In this document: in pieces, positions 53,245-64,000 of the stretch
Layout of the letters: each line of letters opens with the position of its first letter
Numbering within the stretch: position 1 is the stretch's first letter
NCBI GenBank assembly: GCA_018417955.1
Contig: JACTVC010000006.1
Location: 1,302,001 to 1,366,000, forward strand
Source: Laccaria trichodermophora
Lineage: Eukaryota > Basidiomycota > Agaricomycetes > Agaricales > Hydnangiaceae
Reading direction: 5' to 3'
DNA: 64,000 nucleotides
Program-made: the position numbers and the translations under genes
The notes under the pieces: generated by a model
Seen by the model: only the letters and a program-made list of their open reading frames with translations
What the model was told of the DNA's origin: nothing
The model's database searches: none

Positions 53245-53623
53245 CGCTCATTGGATTCAAATCTGACACTTGATGTAGACGGACAGTAATATTAGACTGT
53301 AGAATAGTATCCCCTTCGTAAGTTATTCGGATTTAATCGGTAATATAGCACGAGGAATCATTTTACGGGTAAATAAAGGGAATGTATCGTTATCATGATG
53401 CATATGACAAGCCAATGGGATTCGGATGAATGTACGCTTAAGATAACCGTACACAGGCCAGCTGGAGAGTGCAGAGGTACAGAACTTGAGTAAGTGGTGT
53501 CGAATACAATCGACAAATAGTAACTGCAAGCCTGATGATGGCCCAAACGGTTTGCTATAAACATAGCTCTTCATCATGATGGAAGCGAGCATAAATTGGA
53601 GGGAAAGATTAAAAAAAACACAA
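53245..53623. other. Convergent 3' intergenic region
   Basis: These 379 bp lie between the stop codons of CCH1 and eIF3a, which face each other. No gene is supported. A short minus-strand frame extends the eIF3a side but is not part of that gene. Confidence 0.5.
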
Positions 53624-56600
53624 TTAAGCGCGCCCTCCTCTACGAGCACGCCAAACCCCACCGCCTCGCACAGTCTGGAACCCATCATCGCTCTCTTTAG
53701 CTTGCTCTCCATTAACCGGAGGAGCAGGCGAGCCAACACGAGCAGGAGGAGCATTCACCTGAGGAGGAACTGCACTCGCAGCACCACCAGCGTTCTTCGC
53801 TTCCCTCGCCCGCCAGCCTCCTCCAGCAGGAGCAGCAGCCCCACCCCTACCAAACCTAGCTGGCGTAACTGCAGGTGAAGGGCTCTCAGCACGCGGTGGC
53901 GGCGTCGCAACAGCCCCGGCGCGAGTGGGTGTAGGAGGCGTCGAGTTGTTATTGCTGACGGGAGTCCCGCGTCTCCAGACAGTGGGCTCGTCTTTCGTTG
54001 CACGAAGGGCTGTGGGAGCGGCGAGGGGCGCGCGGGAGGGAGCGGCCTTCTCTGCGGCACGTTGTCGTCTGCGGGCCTCTGCCTCTTCCTCGCGTTGAAG
54101 TTGCAGCCGGGCTTTGTCCGCTGCTTCTTGACGTTCCCGCTCGCGTTCCTTGCGTCGCTGTTCGACTTCTTCTGCGGCTCGACGTTTGGCTTCTTCCTCA
54201 GCTGCCGCTTTAGCCTCCTCTTCCGCACGAAGACGTTCCTCTTCGGCACGACGTTCTACAGTCATCGTTAGTATCTTCTGCTGGCTTGACGGATGAAGAA
54301 GACAGAAGCAAAACACACCTTCTGCAATCCGCCTCTCCTCTGCCTCTTTCTCCGCCTTCTCCTTCTCTTCACGCTCAACACGCTTCCGTTCCTCTTCTCT
54401 GGCCTTCAACACAGCGTTTCTCCTCTTCTTTTTCTCCTCCTCAATCTTCACCTTGGCAGCCTCCTTCTTCCTTGCAAACTCCTCACCCTTCTTGGCAATA
54501 ATCTCCTGCCTTCTGCTCTGATAATCGCCCATCATACGTGACAGCCGCGCTTTAGTAGCCAGATCGTCCTGGTGAGCCTTTCTAGCTGCCTCCAGGCGTG
54601 CACGTTGTATGGCTTCAAAGGTCTCCTTGTCCGTAGCTTGCTGCCTTTCGTAGTCCTGAGCGATGAGAGGTTGTTCCTCCTTGCGATACGCACGCTCGGT
54701 GTGGTCGATCCGCTTAGCAATTATGCGAAGCCGCTCACTGAGCTCTTTCTTCTCCTTCTCAAGTTGAGCTACCTGAATGGTGATCAGCCCTTCGGTATCA
54801 ATGCTTTCCAGCTTCTATTAGAAACGTCAGAAAAGAAGAACAAGAAACAAAAAGAAAACTCACATCAACATCATTAGGCTTCAAAATGCCCTTATCCACT
54901 AAACTCTGAGCATACTTTTTGGCTTCATCAATCCTAATACTCTCAATCTCCTTCTTCGTCCTCTCCTGCTCCCTCTTCCTCAAATCCTCCCTCACACGTC
55001 TTGCCTCCTCCTCCTTCTCCCTTCGACTGAGCTCAGCGCGCCGGCTGCTCTCCTCCTTCTCCTTACGCACACTCAATTCACTCAACAGCTCCCTCCTCCG
55101 AGCTACGATGGCGCGTTTGAGTTGGAGAGCTTTACGTTCAGACTCCACAGCTACCACGAGAGCCTTGAACTTTTCGGCTTGTTCTTCAGGAGATAGGGCT
55201 TCCGGATATTCCTCGATTTTGTGGAGGGAGTTGTGCAGGCAAGTAGCAACTTTACTCAACCGCGTTCGAACTAGCTCGGCTACCGAAGGTTGGATCGATG
55301 ATTCACCACGAGCAGTGGAGGTAGAAGTCGACGCGGCGGGCTGTTGCAGCTCGTCTGCAGAGACAAACGCGTCGTCTACGAAAGTGATACTCCCATCTTT
55401 ATGGTCCACGCGGATGTTAAGTTCTCCACGCCGAGCACACCCCATGATGTACGCCTCGATCTGCTCTTCCTCATAGGCGCCTTCAATGCCGGCTTCTTTG
55501 AGTGGTGCGACGAGTGCGAGGAGGTTGTCGATCTTGATGGTGGAGTAGACCTGGGATAGTTGGGACAGGAGACGGGAGAGCAGAGCACGTTGGAGGAGGG
55601 TGAGGTAGGGTGAGTATGATGCATCTGCTGAGAGGGTTTGCAACAGGGGAGCAATTGATGAGCAGAGGGTTAGTGGGTCGAAGGTGACTTCGAGGATGTT
55701 GTATAGTGATTTGACAGATTCAGGTGAGAGTTTGAGGACGTCCCTGGAGAGCTATAGATGATAATTAGAAAATACGGTCATCAAGAACGCTATTATCACT
55801 AACAGCATCCTTGAGCAATCCTGACCGGGAGGGCATCCTCGTGAGCCCAAGCAAAGCCGTCAAACGGGCGTTCTTGCCCTTCAACTCGTCAGGCTCCTCC
55901 GTGTGCAACCCAACAGGAACGGCCAGTGCGCTGACAAGGACCTGCCCAGCAAGCCTGCCGAGCTCTTCTTCCGACTTACCCCCGATGCTGAGAACAATTG
56001 CGTAATACCTACTCCAGGCAGCGGCATGGTACAGAGCGTTTCCGCTCATGAGGAAGATTTTGGTGAGTTTTTCGTAGTAGTTCGCCATCATTGCTGGGCG
56101 GGGAGCCTTCTTGGCCATATTGAGGAGGTTGTGGACGTCCTCAACAGACCTGAACGCTTCTTGCCATAGCTCGAGCTCGACGGAGGTGTTGAGTTGGGCA
56201 AATCGGGTGTCGAGGTGGTGTTGCAAGGTGTCTGGGTCGGAGAGGTTGATAGAGTGTTGCTGGTGTGAGTATTTCGCGACGTTTGAAAGGTGCAGACGAA
56301 GTGTCTCGCATAAACGACGGAATTCAACTTTGCGTTGGTGCTTGAGGCAGAATTTGAACGCTTGTTGTGCGATTTGCTGTTGTATTGATATGAATGGGCT
56401 GTTTCTAAACCATCCATTGTAGGCCTGACTCACCTGGTAGATAGCTTCCAACCTCGTATTGTTCTTCAAAGTCTCCAAAGATGTTCGATAGCTCTCCCAC
56501 AGGAACTTGAGCCAGGGAGTGACGAGGGCACGATCCGTGCGGTCCTTGCTCTGATCTCCACTAACTGCACCGAGAAGGATGCTCTCCGGGGTCTCACTAG

Positions 56601-56961
56601 CCTCCAAATCATCAACATCAACGGCCGATTTTACAGCGGCCTTCTCCTGCGCCTCCCGGACCTTCGAGTCGGCCAATTGAACGAAGCGAGTAATAACTGC
56701 CTCGATACTCTGAACGTTCGTGTTCTGTGCAATGTTTTTATATTGCATGAGCCCTTCCTTGGCTGGGCGGCCTTTTCGCATTTCGACACATAATTCGATA
56801 AAACGATGCATGATCGGCTCGAGGGAGGTGAGTGGTGTCGACCTGAATCGTTTTGAAGAGAACATTTCTGTCAATGATTGGAGAGCTGCGTGCGTCTGAC
56901 CGACGGAGACGAGTCCCTCGGCCTGCTTGAGCACGGTCTCTGGTTTTGAAAAGGGCGCCAT
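53624..56961 (-). CDS. TIF32: Eukaryotic translation initiation factor 3 subunit a (Tif32)
   Basis: This is the largest scaffold of eIF3, which brings mRNA and the ternary complex to the 40S ribosome. The start [20 protein letters not shown] is the family N terminus. Blocks include [39 protein letters not shown] sequence, [40 protein letters not shown] and a PCI domain. The PCI region contains [20 protein letters not shown], then [20 protein letters not shown] very long charged Lys/Glu/Arg coiled coil (spectrin-like) follows, and the tail is Ala/Pro/Gly-rich, ending [13 protein letters not shown]. Six or seven exons are visible. The length is in the family's usual range. Confidence 0.93.
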
Positions 56962-57743
56962 GGTGTCTGAGAAGATCCGCCTTGTAAATTACTGATGTTT
57001 TCAAGTCTGAAGGTTGCTTACTTTACGAGTTTAATAGGCCTCGTAGGATACCCGTGCGGCAAGAAAGTCAGATAAAACGACGAAGGGCCTTTGTCACAGT
57101 TATTGATGACGGTGGACTGGTCAAAAAATTTAGGTTCAGGCTTAGGGCAGGTTTCCTTCACACGACCATTGGCTCGATCATTCATCTACCACCACCTTAT
57201 TCCTGTTATGTTCTTGTCAATGTACGCTCTATGTATGGTCGAATTTCACAAATGCATTGCGACGCGATTACGAGTGCGTTTTTTTCTCAGTTTTCTGAGT
57301 GCGATTCAGCATGAAGTGCACACCAAGGGAGGCGCGTGCATGCACCCCATCTTTCAGGTATTATCATTCCATGCCATCGTCTCCCACAAACTCGGTGGGA
57401 TGTCACGGTGTTGGAGTGCATAAGAACGCAATTCCAGCCGTCAGATTTCAAGGTTTACCGAACCTCCCTCAGCCACAACAGCAAAGGAATCGAAGAGAAC
57501 GCATTTCAGCCTTTGTAAATCCAGCATAAAATCCAGCAATTCTCCACGTTTTCGACTTAACCGCCTGGCGTTTAAAGGAAACACCCAGGTTCTTGCGCTC
57601 ATGGGTGGTCAGCCCTTCGCAGACGGGCTTCAGCATTCACTTGTCAGGAGGAGATTTGTTCTGGTTTGGCGTTGCTTGAAATCGACTCCGATAGCTTTGC
57701 GATAAGGCACATCCCCAACCTCCCAACAACTCTCTTCACAAGC
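56962..57743. promoter_or_regulatory. Divergent promoter between eIF3a and LTA4H-type gene
   Basis: About 780 bp between divergent start codons. Small plus-strand frames (57054-57423) have no domain and probably are not genes. No clear binding-site motif is seen. Confidence 0.45.
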
Positions 57744-60437
57744 ATGGCAGATCCTACTACACAATCGAACTACCTGGAAATAGCCACAGATCGTATTAAT
57801 TTCGAATGGAATGTTGATCTGGAAACAAGCGTCCTGGGGGGCAACGCAACACACACCCTCATCGTCAAGCAGGATGGTGTTTCTCAAGTGATGTGCGTTT
57901 CTTTCAAATGCTTCTAACTTTTCCATCCTTAACCTCGGTTCCCGTCATAGATTCGACACACGGGATCTGGACATCTCATCCGTCGAAGTAGCCGGAAAGC
58001 CTTCTTCAGCAAGTGATCATTCCAAAACGCTGCGAGTGTAAGAAATTGACTCGCAGGTGACCATAGTTCAAAGTTGGTCCAAAACATCCAGTCATGGGCT
58101 CGGCGCTGGAAGTGCCGTTACCAGAGGGGTTGGTCGAAGACGCCACTATCTCTGTCAAGATAGCTTATTCCACGACGAAAGACTGTGAGGCACTGCAATG
58201 GCTGGCGAAAGAGTGATTCTTTTGCGTGTTGCTAGGTTCACTAGATCGCTGACTTGTTCATAAGACAGACCCAGGGAAAAACGTTCCCATATGTATTCAG
58301 CCAATGCCAACCAATCCACGCTCGTGCACTGGCACCCCTTCAAGGTTTGGTTCTACACCAACTTTTAACTGTGACTAACCCTAAGTTCATCTTTCTAGAC
58401 ACACCATCAGTCAAAATTGTACGTGGTCAAAAACTCACCGATACATCCGTTTGCTGACACACATCAAGAGATATAGCGCAGAGGTTACATCAAAACTCCC
58501 CGTTCTAATCTCTGCCCTTCGAGTATCCCCACCCTCAGACGGCCCTCCGCACGACGGGAAAGTCATCGGAAAAGATTCAGTGGTCTACTCATATGACCAG
58601 GTTCGCCTTCAGTCCCTCACAGAAAATCTGACATTGATCATTCCGCGTTACCAGCCCATTCCGATTCCTTCGTATTTGATCGCAATTGCCGCTGGCAACA
58701 TCCATTATCGCCCATTTCCAAAGTACGAGGGCAAAACGTGGACCACCGGCGTTTGGGCTGAACCAGAGTTGATCGATGCTGCGTATTGGGAGTTCAGTGA
58801 AGACACGCCAAGGTCCGCATATTTGGTCGCGCAACTTTTTCGATGCGCAAAATTGAGTTGGTTGTAGGTTCCTGGCGGAGCTTGAGAACATCGTGACTCC
58901 GTATAAATTTGGGGTATACGATGTTCTTGTGTTGCCACCTTCATTCCTTTACGGAGGCATGGTGGGCGAGTTCGAATACTGTTGAATGGCGATACTGATA
59001 GACCAGTTTTCGTAGGAAAACGCTTGCTTGACCTTTTTAACCCCTAGTCTGTTCCTTCCCTTTCTGTTCTTTTCTTCATTCACCTATTGTTTCTCTCAGC
59101 CCTCCTGACTGGTGACCGAACTCTTGTCGACGTTGTCGCGCACGAACTCTCCCACTCATACTTTGGTAATGGTGTCACGTCCGTAGTCTTCTCACCAACC
59201 TTCACGTCCATTTCTTAACTATCCCTCCACAGCCACGCACACGCATCCCACTTTTGGTTGAACGAGGGGTGGACAACCTACATGGAACGACTTCTCCTCC
59301 AAGTCGTATACTCCCCAGCACATCGTGACTTCTCCTTCGTAATCGGTGCCAAGTCTCTGAAGGATTCGCTCAAGGAATACGAGGATCGACCGGAGTATCA
59401 GAGCCTCGTAATTACGTTTGAAAGGGGCGCGGACCCGGACGATGCTTATAGCCAAGTTCCTTATGAGAAGGGTGCAAATCTTATTCTTCACCTTGGTACG
59501 ATTTTCACTGTATTTCCGTTGTTTCCTTGATCATTGATGTGGTGAACGATGTAGAACGCACGCTAGGCGGTTTAGATGTCTTCCTCCCCTACGTAAGGAA
59601 CTACGTCGATACCTTCATGGGTAAAAGCATCACAACCGATCAATGGAAAGACCACTTATACACCTATTTTGAGAAGAATGGAGGAGAGGAAAAGGTCAAG
59701 GCCCTTAACACGGTTGACTGGCAAGTAAGCAACCCCGTTTTACATCCTACCTGGTTCATGCTCACGATAATCAACAAGGCATGGCTCTATGGCGGAGGCT
59801 TGGATCTTCCTGTGAAGATGGAATATGATCTGACGCTTGCCAAGAAAGCTTACGAGCTGGCTGATCGATGGGATGCTGCAAGAACCACGGAGGACATCTC
59901 CAAGCTCAACTTCACAGAGTCGGATCTCCAAGATGTATCATCCACTCAAATCTGTACGTTCCCATCTCCTCAATCATACTGGACCGCAATCGACGTCTAT
60001 ATGGCTTCTAGTCGCATTCCTAGAACGTCTTCAAACTTCCCCACCTCTCCCATCTCCCCTAGTGGACCATCTCGGCACCGTATACAAGTTCTCCACATCA
60101 CCAAACGCCGAAATCAGATTCCGGTTCTACCAAGTTGCCCTTGCTGACCCTTCATCAGTCGCTGCTAAAGCCTTTGCGGTCGAGGCTGCCAACTGGGTTG
60201 TGGGCAAGGATGGGTCTGGCGTCATCAAAGGCCGGATGAAGTTCTGCAGACCCGTTTTCCGTGCTGTTAGGAAGGTGGATGCAGATCTTGCTAAGCGTGT
60301 TTTCGAACCTTCGAAGTATGCTTTCCACCCCATCGCAAGGAAGATGATTGAGAAGGTGAGTTTCAGAGGTTTTTACTGTGCTTGTGTTTTTGAGAACTGA
60401 TGGGTTTTGTTAGGATCTTGGTATGGCTGAGCACTAG
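57744..60437 (+). CDS. LTA4H: Leukotriene A4 hydrolase-type aminopeptidase (M1 family)
   Basis: This is a zinc aminopeptidase/epoxide hydrolase. Fungal members cleave peptides and may have epoxide hydrolase activity. The start is MADPTTQSNYLEIATDRINF. Blocks include CQPIHARALAPLQDTPSVKI, the exopeptidase motif GGMEN (split by an intron after GGM), and the zinc motif HELSHSYFGN with the third ligand in NEGWTTYMER about 18 residues later. Further blocks are ADPDDAYSQVPYEKG, LYTYFEKNGGEEKV and a helical C-terminal domain (IRFRFYQVALADPSSVAAKA). It ends MIEKDLGMAEH. More than ten exons occur, several very short. All junctions checked keep frame, and the enzyme appears intact. Confidence 0.92.
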
Positions 60438-61459
60438 AAGGCATACTTGAGCTTGAGGAAGTAGTTTATGAGTTGAGATCTGTGCCAGTTGCATTGCCTA
60501 CCTGATAGGGTCCAGGAAAAAACTGGAAATCTCATATGCCTCACTAATCTTGGGTCAAAGCCAGGATCAAATTAGCCCTCCCCATTTGGTCATGACAACT
60601 TAGCTTTTTCTGTAGTTGTAGATACTTACAAGAGGCAAATACCTCTGCTAAATTGAAAGATTTTCTTTTTATGTGAAGAATAAGGTACACAAGTACAGAT
60701 ATGGACAAACAAAGACAACAATTTCAGTAGCTTGGGAAGATTGACAATCTGACTTTAGATTCGAACTCATGATGTGAAATTATGTCCAAAAACACCCCTC
60801 CAAAGTTTTTCCCACAAGGAATTGGGCTGGCCAAAGTTTTGGACAATTTTTGTTGTTCCATAGGGGTCTTCAACAGTTCTTAGGACACCCCACTGGCAGG
60901 CTCCCAATGCCAGTGGTGACTTAAAAATTGAGTGGCACTTACTAAACTTTGTAATTCTGATGAAAAGTTAATAATGTGCATGTGCTAAAAGTGGGGAGAG
61001 GGGGATCAGCAAGCCAGGTTTCATCAAGGGTCCATGGGGTGGGAAGACCCTGAGTTGCCATTTTAGGTGATTTAAAATTATTTTTTCTACAAGAACAGCT
61101 TGTCAGAAATTTCCCAAACTTCAAGATCAGATGCAGAGTTGAAAATGGGGTTGATTGCACTATTGGTCATAATTTTACAAGTCCATTCAGGGTCTGGCCA
61201 ATATTTTTGGGGTAAAATTTCTCATTTCATTGATTTTGAAAAATCAGGTCATGGAAATCAAAGTGTTGAGTCCTAATATTCATGTTGCTGCAATAAAAAG
61301 TGATACTGAGGTTGTGCAGCACAATCACCAAAGTTGGCGTCTTTGTTTGTCTGTGGTAAATGGCAGCAGAGTGATGAAGCAAATTGATAAGTGAAAGGAT
61401 ACAAGAGATATGAAGTAATTCAACCAAACTACCAATTCAACAGGTTCAATTTTTTTTTT
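60438..61459. other. AT-rich intergenic region
   Basis: About 1 kb, with composition visibly richer in A/T and in simple tgaaaa/ttttgg words than the housekeeping DNA to its left. No gene is supported. It contains small inverted words (ctggcaggctcccaatgccagtgg near 60890-60915). It could be old transposon debris or simply the 3' flank of the NLR gene. Confidence 0.45.
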
Positions 61460-64000
61460 CTAAATGGGATCATGTAATGATGAAAAACACTGCCTCCAGT
61501 TCACACCATGAACAAAATTTTTCAGCTGAAATGATGTTGGATTGCAACCAATCACAGTGGTTGTTCTTGGCCAGAACAAACCAGACACATTGTGGTCTGG
61601 CACCCATAAGAGATAGGTATTATCTGACAGCATGATCCAATTCTTATCACGGTGACAGAATCTTAAGAAGGGCATATTGTAGGAATCACAACAAATGGTT
61701 GGGTGGAAGTCAGATATGGTAGTGTTCCCATCCTCAGAATGTAAAGGAGTCGTTGGTAATACTACAGGATTACTTGAAATAGCACAAGTGGAAAGACAAG
61801 ACATTGTGAAGGGATCCATGACACTCTGACCTGTTTGAGCATCCCACACTCTGACTGTCTTATCATCAGATCCAGAGACAATGTGCCTGCCATCAGGAGA
61901 AAATGCAATTGAAGTAACACAATCATCATGGCCTTTGAGAGAATCCATGATGCTCTGACCTGTCTGAGCATCCCACACTCTGACTGTCTTGTCATGAGAT
62001 CCAGAAATGATGTGTCTACCATCAGGAGAAAATGCAACTGAAGTAACATAGTGATCATGGCCATTGACAGGATCCATGACATTCTCAGCTGTCTGAGTAT
62101 CCCACACTCTGATTGTCCTGTCATAGGATCCAGAAACAATGTGCCTTCCATCAGGAGAAAACACAACTGAAGTAACACAATGGTTATGGCCTTTCAGAGG
62201 ATCCATGACACTCTGACCTGTTTGAGCATCCCACACTCTCACTGTCTTGTCACAGGATCCTGAGACAATGTGCCTGCCATCAGGAGAAAATGCAACTGAA
62301 GTAACATAATGACCATGGCCTTTGAGAGGATCCATGACACTCTGACCTGTTTGAGCATTCCACACTCTCACTGTCTTGTCATCAGATCCAGAGACAATAT
62401 GCCAGCCACTAGGAGAAAATGCAACTGAAGTGACACAATCATCATGGCCTTTGAGAGGATGCATGATGCTCTGACCTGTCTGAGCATCCCACACTCTGAT
62501 TGTCTGGTCATCAGATGCAGAGACAATGTGCCTGCCATCAGGAGAAAATGCAACTGAAGTAACCCAATCATCATGGCCTTTGAAAGGATGCATGACACTC
62601 TGACCTATTTGAACATCCCACAGTCTGACTGTCTTGTCACGAGATCCAGAGACAATGTGTCTGCCATCAGGAGAAAATGCAACTGAGGTAACATAATGGT
62701 CATGGCCTTTGGGAATATCTATAACATTCTGACCTGTCTGAGCATCCCACACTCTGACTGTCTCATCAACAGAACCAGAGACAATGTGTTGACCATTAGG
62801 AGAAAATATAACTGAATTAACACCAGCATCATGGCCTTTGAGAGGATCTATGACACTCTGACCTGTCTGAGCATCCCATAGTCTGACTGTCTTGTCAGAA
62901 GAGCCAGACACAATGTGCCTGCCATCAGGAGAAAATGCAACTGAAGTGACACAATCATCATGGCCTTTTAGAGGATCCATGATGCTCTGACCTGTTTGAG
63001 CATTCCACACTCTGACTGTGTGGTCATTAGATCCAGAAACAATGTGCCTCCCATCAGGAGAAAAGGCTACTGAAGTAACACAATCATCATGGCCTTTAAG
63101 AGGATCCATGACACTCTGACCTGTTTGAGCATTCCACACTCTGACTGTCTCATCATCAGATCCAGAAACAATGTGCCTGCCATCAGGAGAAAAGGCCACT
63201 GAATTGACACAACCATCATGGCCTTCATAAGGATGCATGGCACTCTGACCTGTTTGAGCATCCCACACTCTGACTGTCCCATCATTAGATCCAGAGACAA
63301 TGTGTCTGCCATCAAGAGAAAATGTAACTGAATTAATGCCAGTGTCATGGTCTTTGAAAGGATCTATGACACTCTGACCTGTCTGAGCATCCAACACTCT
63401 GACTGTCCCATCATCAGATCCAGAGACAATGTACCTGCCATCAGGAGAAAAGGCTACTGAATTGACACATTGATGATGGCCTTTCAGAGGATCCATGACA
63501 CTCTGACCTGTCTGAGCATCCCACACTATGACTGTCCCATCACCAGATCCAGAGACAATGTGCCTGCCATCAGGAGAAAATGCAACTGAAGTGACACCAT
63601 AATCATGAATATCCATGACCTTCTGATCCATCTGAACATTCCACACTCTGACTGTCTTGTCACCAGATCCAGAAACAATGTGCCTGCCATTGGGAGAAAA
63701 GGCTACTGAAGTGACACGATCATGATGGCCTTTGAGAGGATGTATGACACTCTGACCTGTCTGAGCATTCCACACTCTGACTGTCCCATCACCAGATCCA
63801 GAGACAATGTGCCTGCCATCAGGAGAAAATACAACTGAACTAACATAACCATTGTGGCTATCAAGAGGGTGCATGACATTCTGACCTGTCTGAACATCCC
63901 ACACTCTGACTGTCTGGTCATCAGATGCAGAGACAATGTGCCTACCATCAGGAGAAAAGGCTACTGCATTGACACATCGATGATGGCCTTTTAGAGGATC
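61460..64000 (-). CDS. WD40-repeat NLR-type protein, C-terminal part (runs off window)
   Basis: The open frame continues to the window edge, so the start and any NACHT domain lie outside. At least 17 WD40 units are visible, mostly 43 residues (129 bp) with the consensus VTSVAFSPDGRHIVSGSxD and then xTVRVWxAQTGQS. Repeats are nearly identical except at a few positions (after GH, and around SGSxDxT). One unit near 63600 is shortened (MDIHDYG). A non-repeat tail follows with WIMLSDNTYLLWVPDHNVSG and FWPRTTTVIG, LKNFVHGVNW. I recognise it as the tail of agaricomycete NACHT-WD40 proteins. These are intracellular STAND receptors involved in non-self recognition in fungi (HET-E/D/R of Podospora). 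Codon choice is more AT-rich than in neighbouring genes. Confidence 0.85.
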   Translation of the reverse strand, partial: DPLKGHHRCVNAVAFSPDGRHIVSASDDQTVRVWDVQTGQNVMHPLDSHNGYVSSVVFSPDGRHIVSGSGDGTVRVWNAQTGQSVIHPLKGHHDRVTSVAFSPNGRHIVSGSGDKTVRVWNVQMDQKVMDIHDYGVTSVAFSPDGRHIVSGSGDGTVIVWDAQTGQSVMDPLKGHHQCVNSVAFSPDGRYIVSGSDDGTVRVLDAQTGQSVIDPFKDHDTGINSVTFSLDGRHIVSGSNDGTVRVWDAQTGQSAMHPYEGHDGCVNSVAFSPDGRHIVSGSDDETVRVWNAQTGQSVMDPLKGHDDCVTSVAFSPDGRHIVSGSNDHTVRVWNAQTGQSIMDPLKGHDDCVTSVAFSPDGRHIVSGSSDKTVRLWDAQTGQSVIDPLKGHDAGVNSVIFSPNGQHIVSGSVDETVRVWDAQTGQNVIDIPKGHDHYVTSVAFSPDGRHIVSGSRDKTVRLWDVQIGQSVMHPFKGHDDWVTSVAFSPDGRHIVSASDDQTIRVWDAQTGQSIMHPLKGHDDCVTSVAFSPSGWHIVSGSDDKTVRVWNAQTGQSVMDPLKGHGHYVTSVAFSPDGRHIVSGSCDKTVRVWDAQTGQSVMDPLKGHNHCVTSVVFSPDGRHIVSGSYDRTIRVWDTQTAENVMDPVNGHDHYVTSVAFSPDGRHIISGSHDKTVRVWDAQTGQSIMDSLKGHDDCVTSIAFSPDGRHIVSGSDDKTVRVWDAQTGQSVMDPFTMSCLSTCAISSNPVVLPTTPLHSEDGNTTISDFHPTICCDSYNMPFLRFCHRDKNWIMLSDNTYLLWVPDHNVSGLFWPRTTTVIGCNPTSFQLKNFVHGVNWRQCFSSLHDPI

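Noticed and set aside
53998..54541. Plus-strand Leu/Ser-rich frames over the eIF3a coiled coil
   Set aside because: They are antisense shadows of the Lys/Glu/Arg-rich exon.
57054..57423. Plus-strand frames of 86 and 110 codons upstream of the aminopeptidase gene
   Set aside because: Composition and lack of domain or splice signals suggest random open frames in a promoter region.
61460..64000. CRISPR-like array from the regular 129-bp repeats
   Set aside because: The repeats are coding WD40 units with no spacers, and the organism is eukaryotic.

Overview
The window is nuclear DNA of a mushroom-forming basidiomycete (Agaricomycetes). This rests on many 45-70 nt GT-AG introns, a CYP63-type P450, a WD40 protein with the tail typical of fungal NLRs, a fungal sesquiterpene-synthase fold, and the coding style. 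I cannot name the genus.

Layout. 1-7.5 kb is a scrambled accessory tract: two broken copies of an aminoglycoside-phosphotransferase-like (APH) gene, broken pieces of the neighbouring NUP84 gene, a NACHT scrap, and a young 2.4 kb LTR element (1671-4108) inserted in one APH copy. 7.7-15.6 kb holds housekeeping genes: NUP84 (nuclear pore), a PRM10/ThrE-type transporter and DPB4 (DNA polymerase epsilon subunit). 15.7-20.8 kb is a direct tandem duplication of an F-box gene, with one copy decayed and a small zinc-finger gene between the copies. 21.5-29.4 kb has a terpene-synthase-fold gene that has lost its catalytic motifs, a long coiled-coil protein, a single-pass membrane protein and a possible relic. 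30-33.2 kb has epsin (endocytosis) and a Cys-rich protein in divergent orientation.

33.4-37.0 kb is the most unusual part. Two nearly identical tRNA-Leu(CAA) genes lie in inverted orientation around an intronless gene for a PPR-E-DYW protein. That is the architecture of plant organelle C-to-U RNA editing factors, here with an Arg-rich, presequence-like N terminus. A roughly 0.5 kb terminal-inverted-repeat element sits beside it.

37.1-43.4 kb has an intact CYP63-type P450 and a poorly resolved tract. 43.5-60.4 kb is again housekeeping: a conserved small protein divergent from BUD32 (KEOPS kinase), CCH1 (calcium channel), eIF3a/TIF32 and a leukotriene-A4-hydrolase-type aminopeptidase. 60.4-64 kb is more AT-rich and ends in the C-terminal part of a WD40-repeat NLR that runs off the window.

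Coordinates of multi-exon genes give start codon to stop codon. Splice sites were read by eye against conserved protein families.
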